A DNA stretch of 64,000 nt from Marasmius tenuissimus (taxonomy: Eukaryota > Basidiomycota > Agaricomycetes > Agaricales > Marasmiaceae): contig JAQOTA010000052.1 of NCBI GenBank assembly GCA_029532415.1, forward strand, positions 3,038,001 through 3,102,000, written 5' to 3'. Of this stretch, positions 1 to 10,600 are shown one piece after another. Made by a program: the position numbers and the translations under genes. Position 1 is the stretch's first letter; the number at the start of each line of letters is the position of its first letter. The notes beneath the pieces were generated by a model. That model ran no database searches and was not told the DNA's origin. It worked only from the letters and a program-made list of their open reading frames with translations.

Positions 1-998
1 CTCGGAGGGGTCTGCAGCATTTGTTACTCACGCCCCAAAGCAGAGAGATTGGCCGACCAGATCGGGTCGATGGATGCGAGGTCGGCAGTCATGAACTCGT
101 TTTCTATTCCGTATGAAGTCGTTAGTCTAACGCGCGCCAGGAGAGAGCAGAGAAACTCACGTTTGTAGTCAAGGTTGACATACATCTTGAGTTTGGGACG
201 GAAGTTGGCTTCGCAGGTGAGACCCTCCCTTCAAACGCCACGATGTTAGCTCGAGGTCACCAGAAACAGCGCCATCACTCACCCAACCTTCCACATGAAT
301 GTAGGAACAAGAATGCTGAAACCGCCCCCAAGATCCTTAACAGTGCCTGGTAATGAAGAGTAAGTATGAAATCATGGTCGGACATAAGTGCCGCAAACGA
401 GGGAAGTCATTCTCACCGACTGTAATGTTCTGAACATATCCCGTCTTGTTGGTCGCACGGATCACCGTTCCGTTCGCCGCGCTTCCAGTCGGGTCGGACC
501 AAGTGGGTGTCGATCCATTGAGAGTAAGACCGGTGGTCTGGCCGACCTGTCGGTGCCAAGGAAAGTGATGAGGCCAACTGATGGTTGCTCTAAGAAAGCT
601 CGATACGGACCTTCATCTCGATCATCGAGTTCGGAGTAACGGAGTTACCGTTGGTCTAGAAGCTGGTTTGAACACGGCTGTCCTGAGCGAAAGAAATGGT
701 AGTTTCGACTTACAAGTTGGGCGACACCGAAGCCCATTCTAGAGTCGTAGTCAACGCTGAACGCGTTCATGGCAGTGGAGCCTGGCGCCGCTTTGAGATT
801 CGCCGTTTTCCTATGATCATGCGAGAACATCGTCAGCGCCGTCGCTCTCGCCTACTCGAGCGACTTAAACACCGTACCAGGCGACACGGTTCTGATCCCC
901 ACTGAGCTCACTTCCCGTAGGAGTGGCGAAGACGAAGACGACGTTCACGTCCCTGGTGAGTTGCCGGGTTTGTAGTTGAAGATCAGAGTGCGTTCCAT
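1..998 (-). pseudogene. Copy D of four-member unknown family (frameshifted, 3' end outside window)
   Basis: Reverse-complement relative of the genes at 43714, 46994 and 49767, with the same exon order. The first exon runs 998 to 878 and is 121 nt, while the three sister copies have 122 nt. One base is missing near 961, in the codons after the N-terminal FNYKPG motif, so the ATG frame hits a stop soon after. The later exons still look intact: for example MNAFSVDYDSRMGFGVAQL is readable around 720-775, and exon 7 (103 to 32) matches its sisters in length at 72 nt. The last exon lies before the window. The frame downstream of the deletion stays open upstream through the leader, so a different N-terminus cannot be fully excluded, but a recent pseudogene is more likely. 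The product family is not recognised. Confidence 0.75.
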
Positions 999-1110
999 TG
1001 TTCGAGAGAGAGAGAGAGTTGTGCTGGTTTACAACTGTGTGGAGGTTGTGTTGTGATCTGAACAGACCAAGGATTGCACTTCTTATACGAATCAGACTGG
1101 TCAATATTTG
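999..1110 (-). promoter_or_regulatory. Conserved core promoter of copy D
   Basis: On the minus strand a block containing ATATTGACCAGT and a TATA-like CGTATAAGA (1089 to 1081) lies about 85 nt before the ATG. The same block precedes the other three family members at nearly the same distance. Confidence 0.6.
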
Positions 1111-1850
1111 GTGGTAATGGTCCTAGTGGGATCGGAGCGGTCTGTCGTGCGCTAGCTTTGACTTTGACACTGACAAACGAAATGCAGCGGAGATGATTTC
1201 CCTCCGAACGTACCCCTTTGCTTTGGAGGTGTGCCGAAAAGCAACCTTCTCGATTTGCCTTGTGACCTCTTGCAGCAAATCGCAAAGCTGAACGTTTCTA
1301 GTTGCATTATTTCGCCATTCGTCCGTCCTCAAAGGATCTCCATTCCTGACAATAAGTCGCATCGAGCGTGGTCACAAAAATCTTCGGTGGGTGGTACATG
1401 TCAGAAGGAGACACCACCACTGGCTGACCACGTAATGGAGTACCTGACTCGAGCCTTCGTATACTGGCTTAGGGGTACACCCCGCCAATGCTCACGATAT
1501 CCCGCGCTAAAACGTCCTCCGCAAGTAGTCTGTTACACAGAGACACCTGCATTTTTCGTTTTTCGCGTACCTCGTCGGGCTCTCCTGATCTAAATGCTCC
1601 CCGCAAGTCTTCTTGTATTTCGTGAACAGGATGCAGGCAAGAGATTGATAATGTCGAGCGGGCAAATCTGGGCTCCGAGCGTACCGCAAACATTATTGAC
1701 GGATTTTAACATTCACTTCTAAGCCTACCCTGTGTACCCCGTACGCGCAATGTCAACCCCAACGTCCTCCGGACGGGTCCAGAATGATGAGTAGCGAGCT
1801 CGATGTCAGGGAACGAAATCGCTCACTTTATCGCAAGGCACCATTCTTGC
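1111..1850 (-). repeat. Upstream part of duplicated unit (copy D)
   Basis: Reverse-complement match to about 42890-43610 upstream of copy A, including the blocks read on the minus strand as CTGCATCCTGTTCACGA and GGTACGCGAAAAACG. Homology stops close to the edge of the inverted-repeat element that begins at 1854. No gene is recognised in it. Confidence 0.65.
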
Positions 1851-1853
1851 TTT

Positions 1854-2925
1854 CACTGGGGGCATTTTTCTGTCAAGTAGGACATGTTGTGGTGGTGTCA
1901 AGTAGGGCATGACCTAAGATGGCCTTTTGCAGGGCCACCGTGACTGAAAACAAAGGGAAAATATGTTTCTTTTGTCCAGTATCTAAGAATTTTGCTCCGG
2001 GAAATAGATATACTGACTCCGAACGCGGGTACCAACAAAGGGATCCCCGTGACCGAGCCTTATGCCGAGTACAGTCAATTTGTGCATCAAACAATTTTGA
2101 GGCATCCAGCAAATTCCTGTCTCGCACCGTAGAAGCATCTATTCAGTTGAATGTCTTCTTGGAGTTCTCCTGCTACATTAATGAAGAACCTTGTCAACCA
2201 TTGAATTTTCAACAACCGGTCACCGGTCAATCTCAGGAGTTATACTTATTACTATTAGAGTGGCACCGGCAGGTGCCACTAGCTTCTCCACCTGGCAGGT
2301 CCCCTTCAACACAAGACTTGCAAAATACAGGGTATATTGTCTCAGATCTCCACTCTACATCTGGGCTTGCTAGTGAGGTAAATTCAATCGGCTATATTTG
2401 TTGCCTGAGACATTCTGAATTCGACGGCAACTTGGGAATCCCACTCGCCACATTGAACGGTTCTGGCATACGGGACGGAAATTCAGGAATCCCAACTCTT
2501 GCAATCTATTAGAGCGTGACAGGCTGATAGCCAGATATCTTCTTACCTGTATACCTTTATGAGTACTTGCCAGGTGAGCTACATACTGTATACATACTAC
2601 ACATGCTCGAGACCACCGAATATTTTTTTCTCACACGGTTGATGGGTTGGACAGTGCATGCCGCCGGCGGACTCTTAATATTAGTGCCACGCGAATGTTG
2701 CCGGTGAAGCAGCGGGCGGGTTGGTGAAACTGGGAGTCCAAGCACCACCCGGAGTACCTCTGGAGAGTGGCTGGAGAATGTAATAACACTTGATTGATGC
2801 CCGAAAAGAATTACACGTATTTTCTTTCATCCCAGTCACAATGGCCTTGCAAAAAGACCATTTATGTCATGACTTACTTGACACCACCACGACATGACCT
2901 ATTTGACAGAAAAATGCCCCCAGTG
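1854..2925. mobile_element. CACTA-like non-autonomous DNA transposon
   Basis: The ends are inverted copies of each other over about 95 bp (about 1854-1950 and 2828-2925). Both start 5'-CACTGGGGGCATTTTTCTGT and continue through a CATG..TGGTGGTGTCAAGTA block. The element is flanked on each side by TTT, which would fit a 3-bp target duplication. A CACTG terminus with a 3-bp duplication is typical of the CACTA/EnSpm group. The interior (about 1960-2820) has no recognisable transposase, so this looks like a deletion derivative about 1.07 kb long. Confidence 0.7.
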
Positions 2926-2954
2926 TTTCTTGAGTGTTTCGCAGCGCAGCGTGC

Positions 2955-3095
2955 AGCCAAGGTCACTCAATGGTCGGTTGGTTGGTTTTGGAGGAGATGA
3001 TGGTGGTCGCGGCAAGAAAGCTGAATAGGCGCTTGGGCACATGGACGCGGGTTGAAGCTGAAGTACTCGTATCAAAAGTCGAAGACCTGCACTCC
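2955..3095 (-). repeat. Dispersed block of the tandem-array unit
   Basis: Reverse-complement relative of 41130-41270, also related to 45935-46075 and 48690-48865. The shared core reads, on the other strand, as AAGCGCCTattCAGCTTTCT followed by a CACGACC-rich stretch. It marks the 5' limit of the unit that carries the four-member family. Confidence 0.6.
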
Positions 3096-3139
3096 AACAG
3101 TCCGAAATAAACCCTGGCTATCGATGACCTCCAACTGTA

Positions 3140-3418
3140 CTAATGAGGTTTCATCGCTTGACTCGTATTTGATAACAACGACTTCGATTTGACGAGTCGG
3201 GTAGTCCAAAAAGCTTGCCAGTCTGTTGCAGGTTTGAGAGATTTGCCAGTAAGTCGAAGGTTCTTGAGGTCGCCAGAATCAATCTGAAAGGGTACGCCAC
3301 CAGTAGCATAAGTCCTGTGGGATAGAATCTTTCTCGTGAGTCGTACCCAGGCGGCAAGATAATAGAAAAACACCACCGCGGCATGAAAGGCATCGCGACA
3401 ACAATTTGCCTTTGTCAC
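3140..3418 (-). pseudogene. F-box-like gene fragment (relative of 36302-37896)
   Basis: The minus strand around 3290-3150 encodes DSGDLKNLRLTGKSL and a QAFWTTRLVK-like stretch, matching exon 2 of the gene at 36302. The promoter and first exon of the relative have been collapsed by a deletion: GTGTTTTTC is joined directly to sequence matching the end of exon 1. No start codon, TATA or later exons remain. It is one block of the inverted duplication that links this end of the window with 35.7-44.8 kb. Confidence 0.7.
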
Positions 3419-3720
3419 TGATAGGATAGGAAATACTCAGATGTAAAACTGGCCGGACTTGTTGAAAGCCTTACCCTACGAGCCTAATAGCGCATTGACG
3501 GAGATCGTATCGTTTAAGACAACAGAATGATTATGATGGGCCAGGACATGACGACAGGTCCATAATATCCCACGCAGGGACCTACGAACGCCTACAATTG
3601 GATCCCCACACGGGGTTGAAGAAGTTTGCACTCGAATTCAGATTACCCGTGATTACTACGACTTATATATTTAGCTCTATCTGTAGATCTACACTTGCCA
3701 TTTTACCGCTAATACACGAA

Positions 3721-4984
3721 TTACACCTGAACAACACCCTTCAAGACTGCTACCTCTGCATTGATGATGCTACTCGTCGCCGCACCAATGCTCACATTAT
3801 TCGAGAGTGCCACGAATTTGACGTCGAACACTGGACACTGGCGTACCCTCCCCACATTGACGCCCGCACCGTCCTGATGATACCGATCCAGACGCGGCTG
3901 AGGTCTATCCGGTTCCTCATGCACGACTATCGTTTTCGTCGGTGCGGACGGGCACCCAAGGGTTTGTGCTTCTGACGTGTACGCTGCGAGTGCTTCCCGA
4001 ACCTGCTGAGGAGAAGGCGGAGGACGTCTCGCGAACCGCACAGAAACACACTCCGTGTGTCCATCGATAACAGGCACTCGATTGCACTGGGCAGAAACCC
4101 TCAAGGGAGAGGTCGTGTGCATGTCGAATTTCTTCATCTTTTCCGTCTTCCCTTGTCCATCCTTAGCCTCGATCTCTTCTTCCGTGATGCCTCCGAGGAT
4201 CTTGAGAGTTTCCCACTCTATTTTTTCTTCTTCGCCGCTGATGTAAGGAACGATGTTGTCGAGGATGTCGAGACTGGGAACACCGGGGTATCCTGCACCG
4301 CTGATGGCTTGCATTGTCGTTATCGCGAGGCTTTCGAGTGGACCGAATGCCCTTTCGAGGGCTGCGAGAGGGATGACTGCCCCGGTCGTCGAGCAGTTTG
4401 CGTTGGTAACGATGAAGCCTCGTGAGAGCGGTTGCGAGTCCCGTGTGCTAGGGTTCTGATGAAGTCGTTGTTGTTGGGGAATCATGGATAGATGTGAAGG
4501 ATTGACGAGAGGTACGATCAAGGGAACGTTGGGATCCCGACGATAATTTTTGGCGTTTGAGAATACGGCAAGCTCAGCAGCTCGGAATGCAGCCTCTGTG
4601 ATTGGAATCCGGAATCAGTTTTTGGTTTCGATCAAATTTTTACGACTAGATACGCACCTATATCGCCTGCAACGTCTGAATCTAAACCGCTGAAAACGAT
4701 CTTGCAGTCCTTGAACGGAGCTGGTACGCATTCGTTCACTGGCATGCTGGCAACGCTGGATGGAATTGGTGTAGTCTGCTTCCATCTGAACAAGTTAAGT
4801 CGATCTTCCACTGAAAATGCATCCCGATGACTCACTTTACAGCATCTTTATATGTTTTTCCAGCACTTCTACTGCTGGCACCCAGAGCGTGTATGACGAA
4901 CCAAGGGTGGGAGGCAAGGAGAACGATGAACCTCTGTCCAACTGTTCCAGTTGCACCCAAAACGCCAACGGGAATTGGGGGCAT
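3721..4984 (-). CDS. hom2: Aspartate-semialdehyde dehydrogenase (Hom2)
   Basis: NADPH-dependent cytosolic enzyme (EC 1.2.1.11) that reduces aspartyl-phosphate to aspartate semialdehyde, the branch-point step for homoserine, threonine and methionine. Exons are 4984-4836, 4785-4658 and 4595-3721, in one frame, giving 383 aa (yeast Hom2 is 365). Visible are the N-terminal nucleotide-binding motif [13 protein letters not shown], the SNAKNYRR segment, the catalytic cysteine in NANCSTTG (about residue 160), [16 protein letters not shown], and the histidine motif [11 protein letters not shown]. The extra stretch around residues 131-150 ([16 protein letters not shown]) is a loop insertion. I chose the ATG at 4984 because it gives the usual short N-terminus. 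An in-frame ATG at 5026 lies inside what looks like a 5'-UTR intron (GTAAGT...CACAAG). A broken 3' piece of this gene sits at 35735. Confidence 0.93.
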
Positions 4985-5497
4985 ATCCTTGTGCAAATGG
5001 ACAGAGGAATGAGAGGATTGAGACATGGAAGTACTTACTAAAAGTAGCGGTGATTTGTTGGTCGATCATCCTCATGGGCCGGCCCGATACATTTCCCACA
5101 CTCTCCTCCGACTCCGAAGCTCCGAAGCTGGCCGAGTTGCACGTGAGGCTCGGAGGTATCGGGCGACCAAATGCGTGCAGGGTCGGAGAGTTGTGTTCCC
5201 CTTCGAGGATCATCATACTCGTATTCAAGGGATCCTAGGTACAGCTCTCTGCTCTCTTATGTTCGATTCTCTGCTCATTTTACTCTGCTCTATGCCCCAG
5301 ATACTATGCACTCGGCTATCCTGAACCTCCAAGTTCTCAATTAAATCATTCGGGAAGGTCAAAGGAAAAATCATACAGCGATAGCGATATGGCGACCATA
5401 CATCAGATTGTATAACCGGCCAGCCCGGTTCTCTATGCTCCGAGAGTGACGAGTGGACACTGCATCGCACCTTGACCAGCTACCACCACCATCAATC

Positions 5498-6743
5498 ATG
5501 GATTCTTCTTCGTACAAAGATCTCAAGACCTCCCGTGGGCTCAACTATCACTACTATTTCTCTCCAGCAAAAGAGGGTAAACGAACGATCCTTTTCCTTC
5601 ATGGTTTCCCTTCGACATCCTACGACTGGAGATACCAGGCAAGTCAGCAGTCATCGAGATGGGAGTAACGACGCTAAGTGAACAATAGGTCGAATTCTTC
5701 AAAGAGAAAGGATACGGTCTCATCGTCCCCGATATGCTTGGGTACGGCGGAACATCGAAACCATTGGAAACAGCAGAATACAAGTACAGTCTTATCGCAC
5801 AGGATCTCGTCGATATCCTAGATGCGGAGAAGGTCGACCAGGCCGTAGTGATCGGGCACGATTGGTGCGTTACTTGATCATACTCGACCAGTCATCGAAG
5901 CTGAACGTTGTGATTACAGGGGATCCAGAGCGACGTCTCGTCTCGTTCAATTCCACCCAGATCGTGTCTCCGCTTTCGGCGTGTTTGCGGTCGGATATCA
6001 GGCTCCCGGTCCTGATTTTGACTACCAGAAGGCGTTGGCATTCACGAAGGAGAAGATCGGGTACGAACTCTTCGGATACTGGGCGTTCTTCAATGAAGAC
6101 GATTCGGCGAAGCTGTGCGAGGATAATGTGAGTTCATCTTAGAGTACGAGTCCCGACTCTAGCTGACGCCGTCATCCTAGTTCGAAAAGTTCTTCAACGC
6201 CCTGTTCCCTGAAGACCCGAAGCTATGGATTTCCGATTTTACTCCCACTGGCACGTTCAGAAACTATCTGACCAACAAGCCAACGGCACCAGCGCCCTCG
6301 TGGCTTTCCGCGGAGGTATGGTTCTATCAGATGAGGTTCTCCATTCTCCAGCTGATCGTTAGTTGTAGGAGATCAAGATCCACCACGAAAGCCTTCTCAA
6401 AGGCGGACTTGCCGCCCCGATGCGCTGGTATAAATATATGCTTTCGTCTCACAACAACGAGGATGACAAAGGCGTGTCTTTCCTTGTATTTTTACGAACG
6501 TCGAGTGGGGCACTAACCACCTTCATTATAGCGATCCCTCTCGAACGATACAAGACCAACAAACCAGCCTTCTTTGGTGCTGCTTCTTACGACTTCGTTG
6601 CGATCGCTGCTGCGGGTATCCAGCAGACGAAAGCCTTGTGCGAGAACGTTACTGTCAAAGAATTTGCTACGAACCACTGGGTACAGTTGCAGAAGCCGGA
6701 CGAGGTTAATAAAGAATTGGAGGCGTGGTTGAAGGGGTTGTAA
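5498..6743 (+). CDS. Soluble epoxide hydrolase, alpha/beta-hydrolase fold
   Basis: Hydrolyses epoxides to diols through a covalent aspartyl ester; probably cytosolic, as no signal peptide is seen. Exons 5498-5638, 5689-5864, 5920-6127, 6181-6315, 6369-6471 and 6532-6743 keep frame for 324 aa. Motifs: oxyanion-hole HGFPST (about residue 35), nucleophile in GHDWGS (Asp about 105), lid-domain tyrosine candidates in FGYWAFF and RWYKYML, acid in SYDFVA (Asp about 275), and base in NHWVQLQKP (His about 303). The order and length fit the family. Introns 1 and 5 start with GC (CAG|GCAAGT and AAAG|GCGTGT), because no GT donor keeps frame. An in-frame ATG at 5453 would add 15 residues; 5498 is preferred because the fold starts soon after. 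It diverges from the dehydrogenase gene, with 513 bp between the start codons. Confidence 0.9.
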
Positions 6744-7377
6744 TACTACGATTTGATTCAGGAGAGGAAGAATAGATAGCGTGTACTGTAGGCCTACTAA
6801 ATGGTTGTGTGTACAAAGTTGCCAATAACATTCGGATAGTACATGACCTTGTTTGTCTGTGAGAGGTGGGTGTAGGTGGGTGTTCGAGTGCCAAATGCCG
6901 GTTAGCGCCCAGATGTACACCTTGTTCTGAACCTCCATCTCCGAACGCACACATAAGCCGACATGGATATATCACCACTTCCTCGAGGAAACTCAACCAG
7001 GAGATCTATCTATTGCGAGCATACGATTACAAGACCTATGTAGATGCAGCCGCTGACAGTCGAGCATAATGGTATGCTCGCAGTTCCCTGATCATTTTAT
7101 TCCGACAGTTTCAACATTCGAGGAGTCTCCACGATGACGGTGTAGGGCATTCACCGCGGGGGTCGGACAAGAGAGCCCTGTGACTACCGATGCCAGAATA
7201 GAAATTGGTACGATTACTCCTACGCAGGCAATTTCCGTGTCACTGGCCAAAGTTCCTTGAAAAAAAAACGTAACAGCATCAGGCTGGGAAAATATTTCGT
7301 TCAGTTTCGCGTACTCGACGTAAGCCCCGGTCCCTATACCGTATACAGCTTCCCTTTCGACTACCACCTCCTTTGCA
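6744..7377. other. Intergenic, no gene seen
   Basis: 3' flank of the epoxide hydrolase and 5' flank of the next gene. Short open frames on both strands show no family features or coherent splicing. Confidence 0.5.
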
Positions 7378-8970
7378 ATGGCGCGAATAACGAACCTTCC
7401 CAGCGAGCTTCTCGAAGCAGTCGCTTTTGAAGTAAGCCCTTGCCATGTCCGAGGAAACTCCAGCTAACTAACTCTTCATTATAAATAGTGCTCCGACACG
7501 AAAAGTCTACGCCTTACCAACAGACACGTCTACGCGGCAGTCGAGCATGTCCTGTGGAAAACTCGGAGAGTCAACCTATACCTAGATTCAAGAGGGCTAT
7601 CAGAAGGGAGCATTGAGATGCTCGAAGACTTCAAGAAAGGATGCAAAGGCTCGGAATCCATTCGAATGCTGCACATTACGTCTCCAGATAGCTACCATGC
7701 ACTCGGCCACAGTAAACTGTCGGACTCGGATCTCTTGTCAGCCGCTATACGCGCCATGAGGGGTCTACGTTCCGTAGAGTGAGTTACTCTCACTCGCTTT
7801 TGCTTGCTGATTTGGTGACTCTACTACCCTCGAAGATGGAGGATGCGATGGAAGGGCCTGAGGTCGACACTCCCTCTCCCGGACAGTGTCGTGTTTGACG
7901 CGTTGAGCTTCCTTCCATTGCTTCAAGAGCTTAACCTATGGTGCCGGTCAATTCCTTCGTTCAATTTCAACCAATTACACGGCGGTCACCTCAGAAAGTT
8001 GACTATATTCGGCGAACCTACGGCTCATCACGATCTCTTGTCCTCTTTATCACAATGGCTTGCCTCCAATCCGCAACTCTCCGACCTACGTCTGACTTGG
8101 ACCCACGTCGTTGGAATCTCATCTCCTTCGCTACTCCCTTTCTCCACCCTCTTCGACGTGCCCCTTGCGTATACGCTCTCGTTGCGAAGTTTGGATCTGA
8201 CTCGATGGATTTTCGACTTTGACCACCCCAGTGTCACCCCACACCTGCGAAATCTTCAATCATTGGATCTCGCGCTTTGCGAATACGACGACAAGGGGCT
8301 ATGGAAGTTTCTCTCCGCCGAGCAGATATCTCTCCGTAGGATTCGGGCGCAGAAGATCAGCAGCGAGATGTTCGACTATCTCGAGTCGATCGCTCAATCT
8401 GGTGTGGAAGAGCTTCTCCTTACCGAGTTCCCTGAGCCATTTGGGTCGCAAGAACTTGCTCGGCGATTCTACGAACACGTCTTACCTAGACATTGTAGAA
8501 CTCTTCGGACGCTGTGCATTGAGCCTGCCTCACGGCTTCGCGAATGGCTTGTCGGAGCGAACGATACGAATATACCAACTGTTTGCACTAAACTCACGGA
8601 ACTTACGGTGGGCCTTCATTTCCCAAATGACGATGATAGACGGCAGCTGCTGGTAAGACCGAGTCACTTTCTTCCGCAATAGCGGTTGTACTGAATATCC
8701 TCCTCCGTCTAGATGTCGTTCATCCTCAATCTGACCTATAACGTGCCCCGCCTCGAACATCTCATTCTCGCGCTACCGGCTCCGAGCGTGTTTGACCTCG
8801 ATGCTGACCCTGTGTTGGATCGGTTGATTCAGAGCCTCAAGTTGTCACCTATGTTGCTGGTACCAGCGTTTGATATTTCGGTTTTGCCGTGGCTGTTTAA
8901 GCCTTATTCGGCGAAGGTCACGCAGGATGGGGTTGTTTTTCGTATGGATAAGTTGGTTCTTGAAGGTTGA
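7378..8970 (+). CDS. F-box-like / leucine-rich-repeat protein (cluster member 1)
   Basis: Predicted substrate receptor of an SCF-type ubiquitin ligase, inferred from architecture only. Exons 7378-7431, 7489-7778, 7836-8652 and 8713-8970 are in frame, 472 aa. The tiny first exon gives the start of an F-box (LPSELLEAVAFE), and exon 2 continues CSDTKSLRLTNRHVYAAVEH. Exon 3 holds irregular LRR-like units, for example LPLLQELNLW, GHLRKLTIFG, LSDLRLTW, LRSLDLTRW, LQSLDLA. The last exon (MSFILNLTYNVPRLEHLIL) resembles a detached relic at 13081. The same four-exon plan, with a split codon after ..SVE|W, recurs at 13522 and on the minus strand at 27971, so this is a locally expanded family. Substrate unknown. 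Confidence 0.8.
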
Positions 8971-9093
8971 ATGGGTATGGGTGTGGAGGTTGCTGAAAAC
9001 GTAGAATTGCTATAGAACTTAGAACTAGATTTAGATGTTGAGATGCGCAAGTTTAGGTACTTGTTGGAATCCATTGGTAGGCATTAGACATTA

Positions 9094-10504
9094 CACGGCC
9101 AGACCTACATCATGTTGGTGACATGTGTCCTTCACTTTGTTACGGGCGTGTTGCCGTGACATGGTGACAACATTTTCACCATGTTGTCACCACATGGGCG
9201 ACCAATGTGCTGAACAGGCCTCAGCTGTCACGTCGCTTAAGGGGAGTGTCACAGTCGTGACCTAAAGGTTGTGCTCGTCGTCGTCGTCGTCATTGTCGTC
9301 GCCGTCGCCGCCGCTCGACACTGGCCATCCCTAAATTTTCGGTCTGCCTGTATTTTTGACAGAAAGTAGCATTCATACTAGTAAAAAATACATGAAAAGC
9401 GGTATGGTAATAGTACTGTACTGGAAAAACCTATAAAATAAATCCCCCCCCCCCCCCCCCCCACACCCGCCGACCCACAATCCACCAGCCCTCCTCAATG
9501 TCGAGTGATGCAGAGCGCGACACTACAAGCAAGCTCATCAGCAACAGAGTTAAGACAAGTAGTGTAGCGGGAACTGACCTTAAGGTGGTGAAAGAGCCTT
9601 GGAGAATTTTTGCTGAGTCCGGCCTGATGAGCCGGCATGACGCCTAGCGCAGAGGACTACAACATAGCTATACTACTACTTACCAGAGAGGAGTTTAGAG
9701 AGTTAGAGGCGAGACGTAGAAGCTCAAGCACACTGTAGATTCAGGTATAGAACTACGAGCTTATATACATGTAGAGACAATAGTAAATACCATATAAGGA
9801 CGACAATAGAATTGTACATATGAGCATAGTGAACAATGAAGAATAAGACAATAGCGAATGCATTGTCCCGCATAATACAATGACGGGAAGTATGAACCGG
9901 GACTTCGGATATACCGGGATCTAATTATAGTCCACGGATTCAACACGGCCTCCACGTGCACGCGAACATGGAGGTTGGAAAGCAAGCACTGGAAGGCCGG
10001 GAGCCGTGACTTGCATGGAGGTGTCGTGATGTTTGAGTCTCTTTGGTCATTGTTGAACTTCGCTTGAACTGTTGGGCGCTTCTGACTTGTCCTTTCTTTT
10101 CAACGTTCACTCCCAATCCACTTTCTGGGATTTATTTTATAGGTTTTTTCTAGTACAATACTATTATCATACTGCTTTTCATGTATTTTTTACTAGTATG
10201 AATGCTATTTTCTGTTAAACATACAGGCAGACCGAAAATTTAGGAATGACCAGTGTTGAGCGGCGGCGATGACGACGATGACAACAACAACAACAACAAC
10301 GATGATGATGACGAGCACAACCTTTAGGTCACAGCTGTGACATTCCCCTTACGCGACGTGACAGCTGAGGCCTTGAAGCCTGTTCAGCACATTGGATCGC
10401 CCATGTGGTGACAACATGGTGAAAATGTTGTCACCATGTCACGGCAACACGCCTGTAACAAAGTGAAGGACACATGTCACCAACATGATATAGGTTTGGC
10501 CGTG
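9094..10504. mobile_element. Long-terminal-inverted-repeat DNA element, TA-flanked
   Basis: Arms of about 354 and 378 bp (9094-9447 and 10127-10504) are inverted copies, starting CACGGCCA, with TA on both outer sides (9092-9093, 10505-10506) as in Tc1/mariner/pogo elements. The arms contain nested palindromes around CATGGTGACAACATTTTCACC. Their trinucleotide tracts have diverged: the left arm is mostly GTC-type repeats and the right arm CAA-type (AACAACAACAACAAC). A run of about 18 C sits just inside the left arm (9444-9461). The middle, 9462-10126, shows no transposase or other recognisable gene. Confidence 0.75.
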
Positions 10505-10600
10505 TAGAGTCGTACGCTTCTGCGTTCGTTGCTTTGAAGTGTGGTGGTCCCAGAGGGATGGGCACTTGATGGCAGTAATTCGACACCAGCGACAGACCCC

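Noticed and set aside
2557..2748. Transposase remnant inside the CACTA-like element
   Set aside because: The short minus-strand frame has no recognisable transposase motif.
3598..3975. 125-codon plus-strand open frame over the dehydrogenase 3' end
   Set aside because: It is the antisense shadow of the conserved minus-strand coding sequence.
9462..10126. LTR retrotransposon core in the middle of the TA-flanked element
   Set aside because: No reverse transcriptase, integrase or primer-binding site visible, and the flanking repeats are inverted rather than direct.
9273..10315. CRISPR-like array from GTC/CAA repeats
   Set aside because: They are trinucleotide microsatellites inside the arms of an inverted-repeat element in a eukaryotic genome; no spacer structure.
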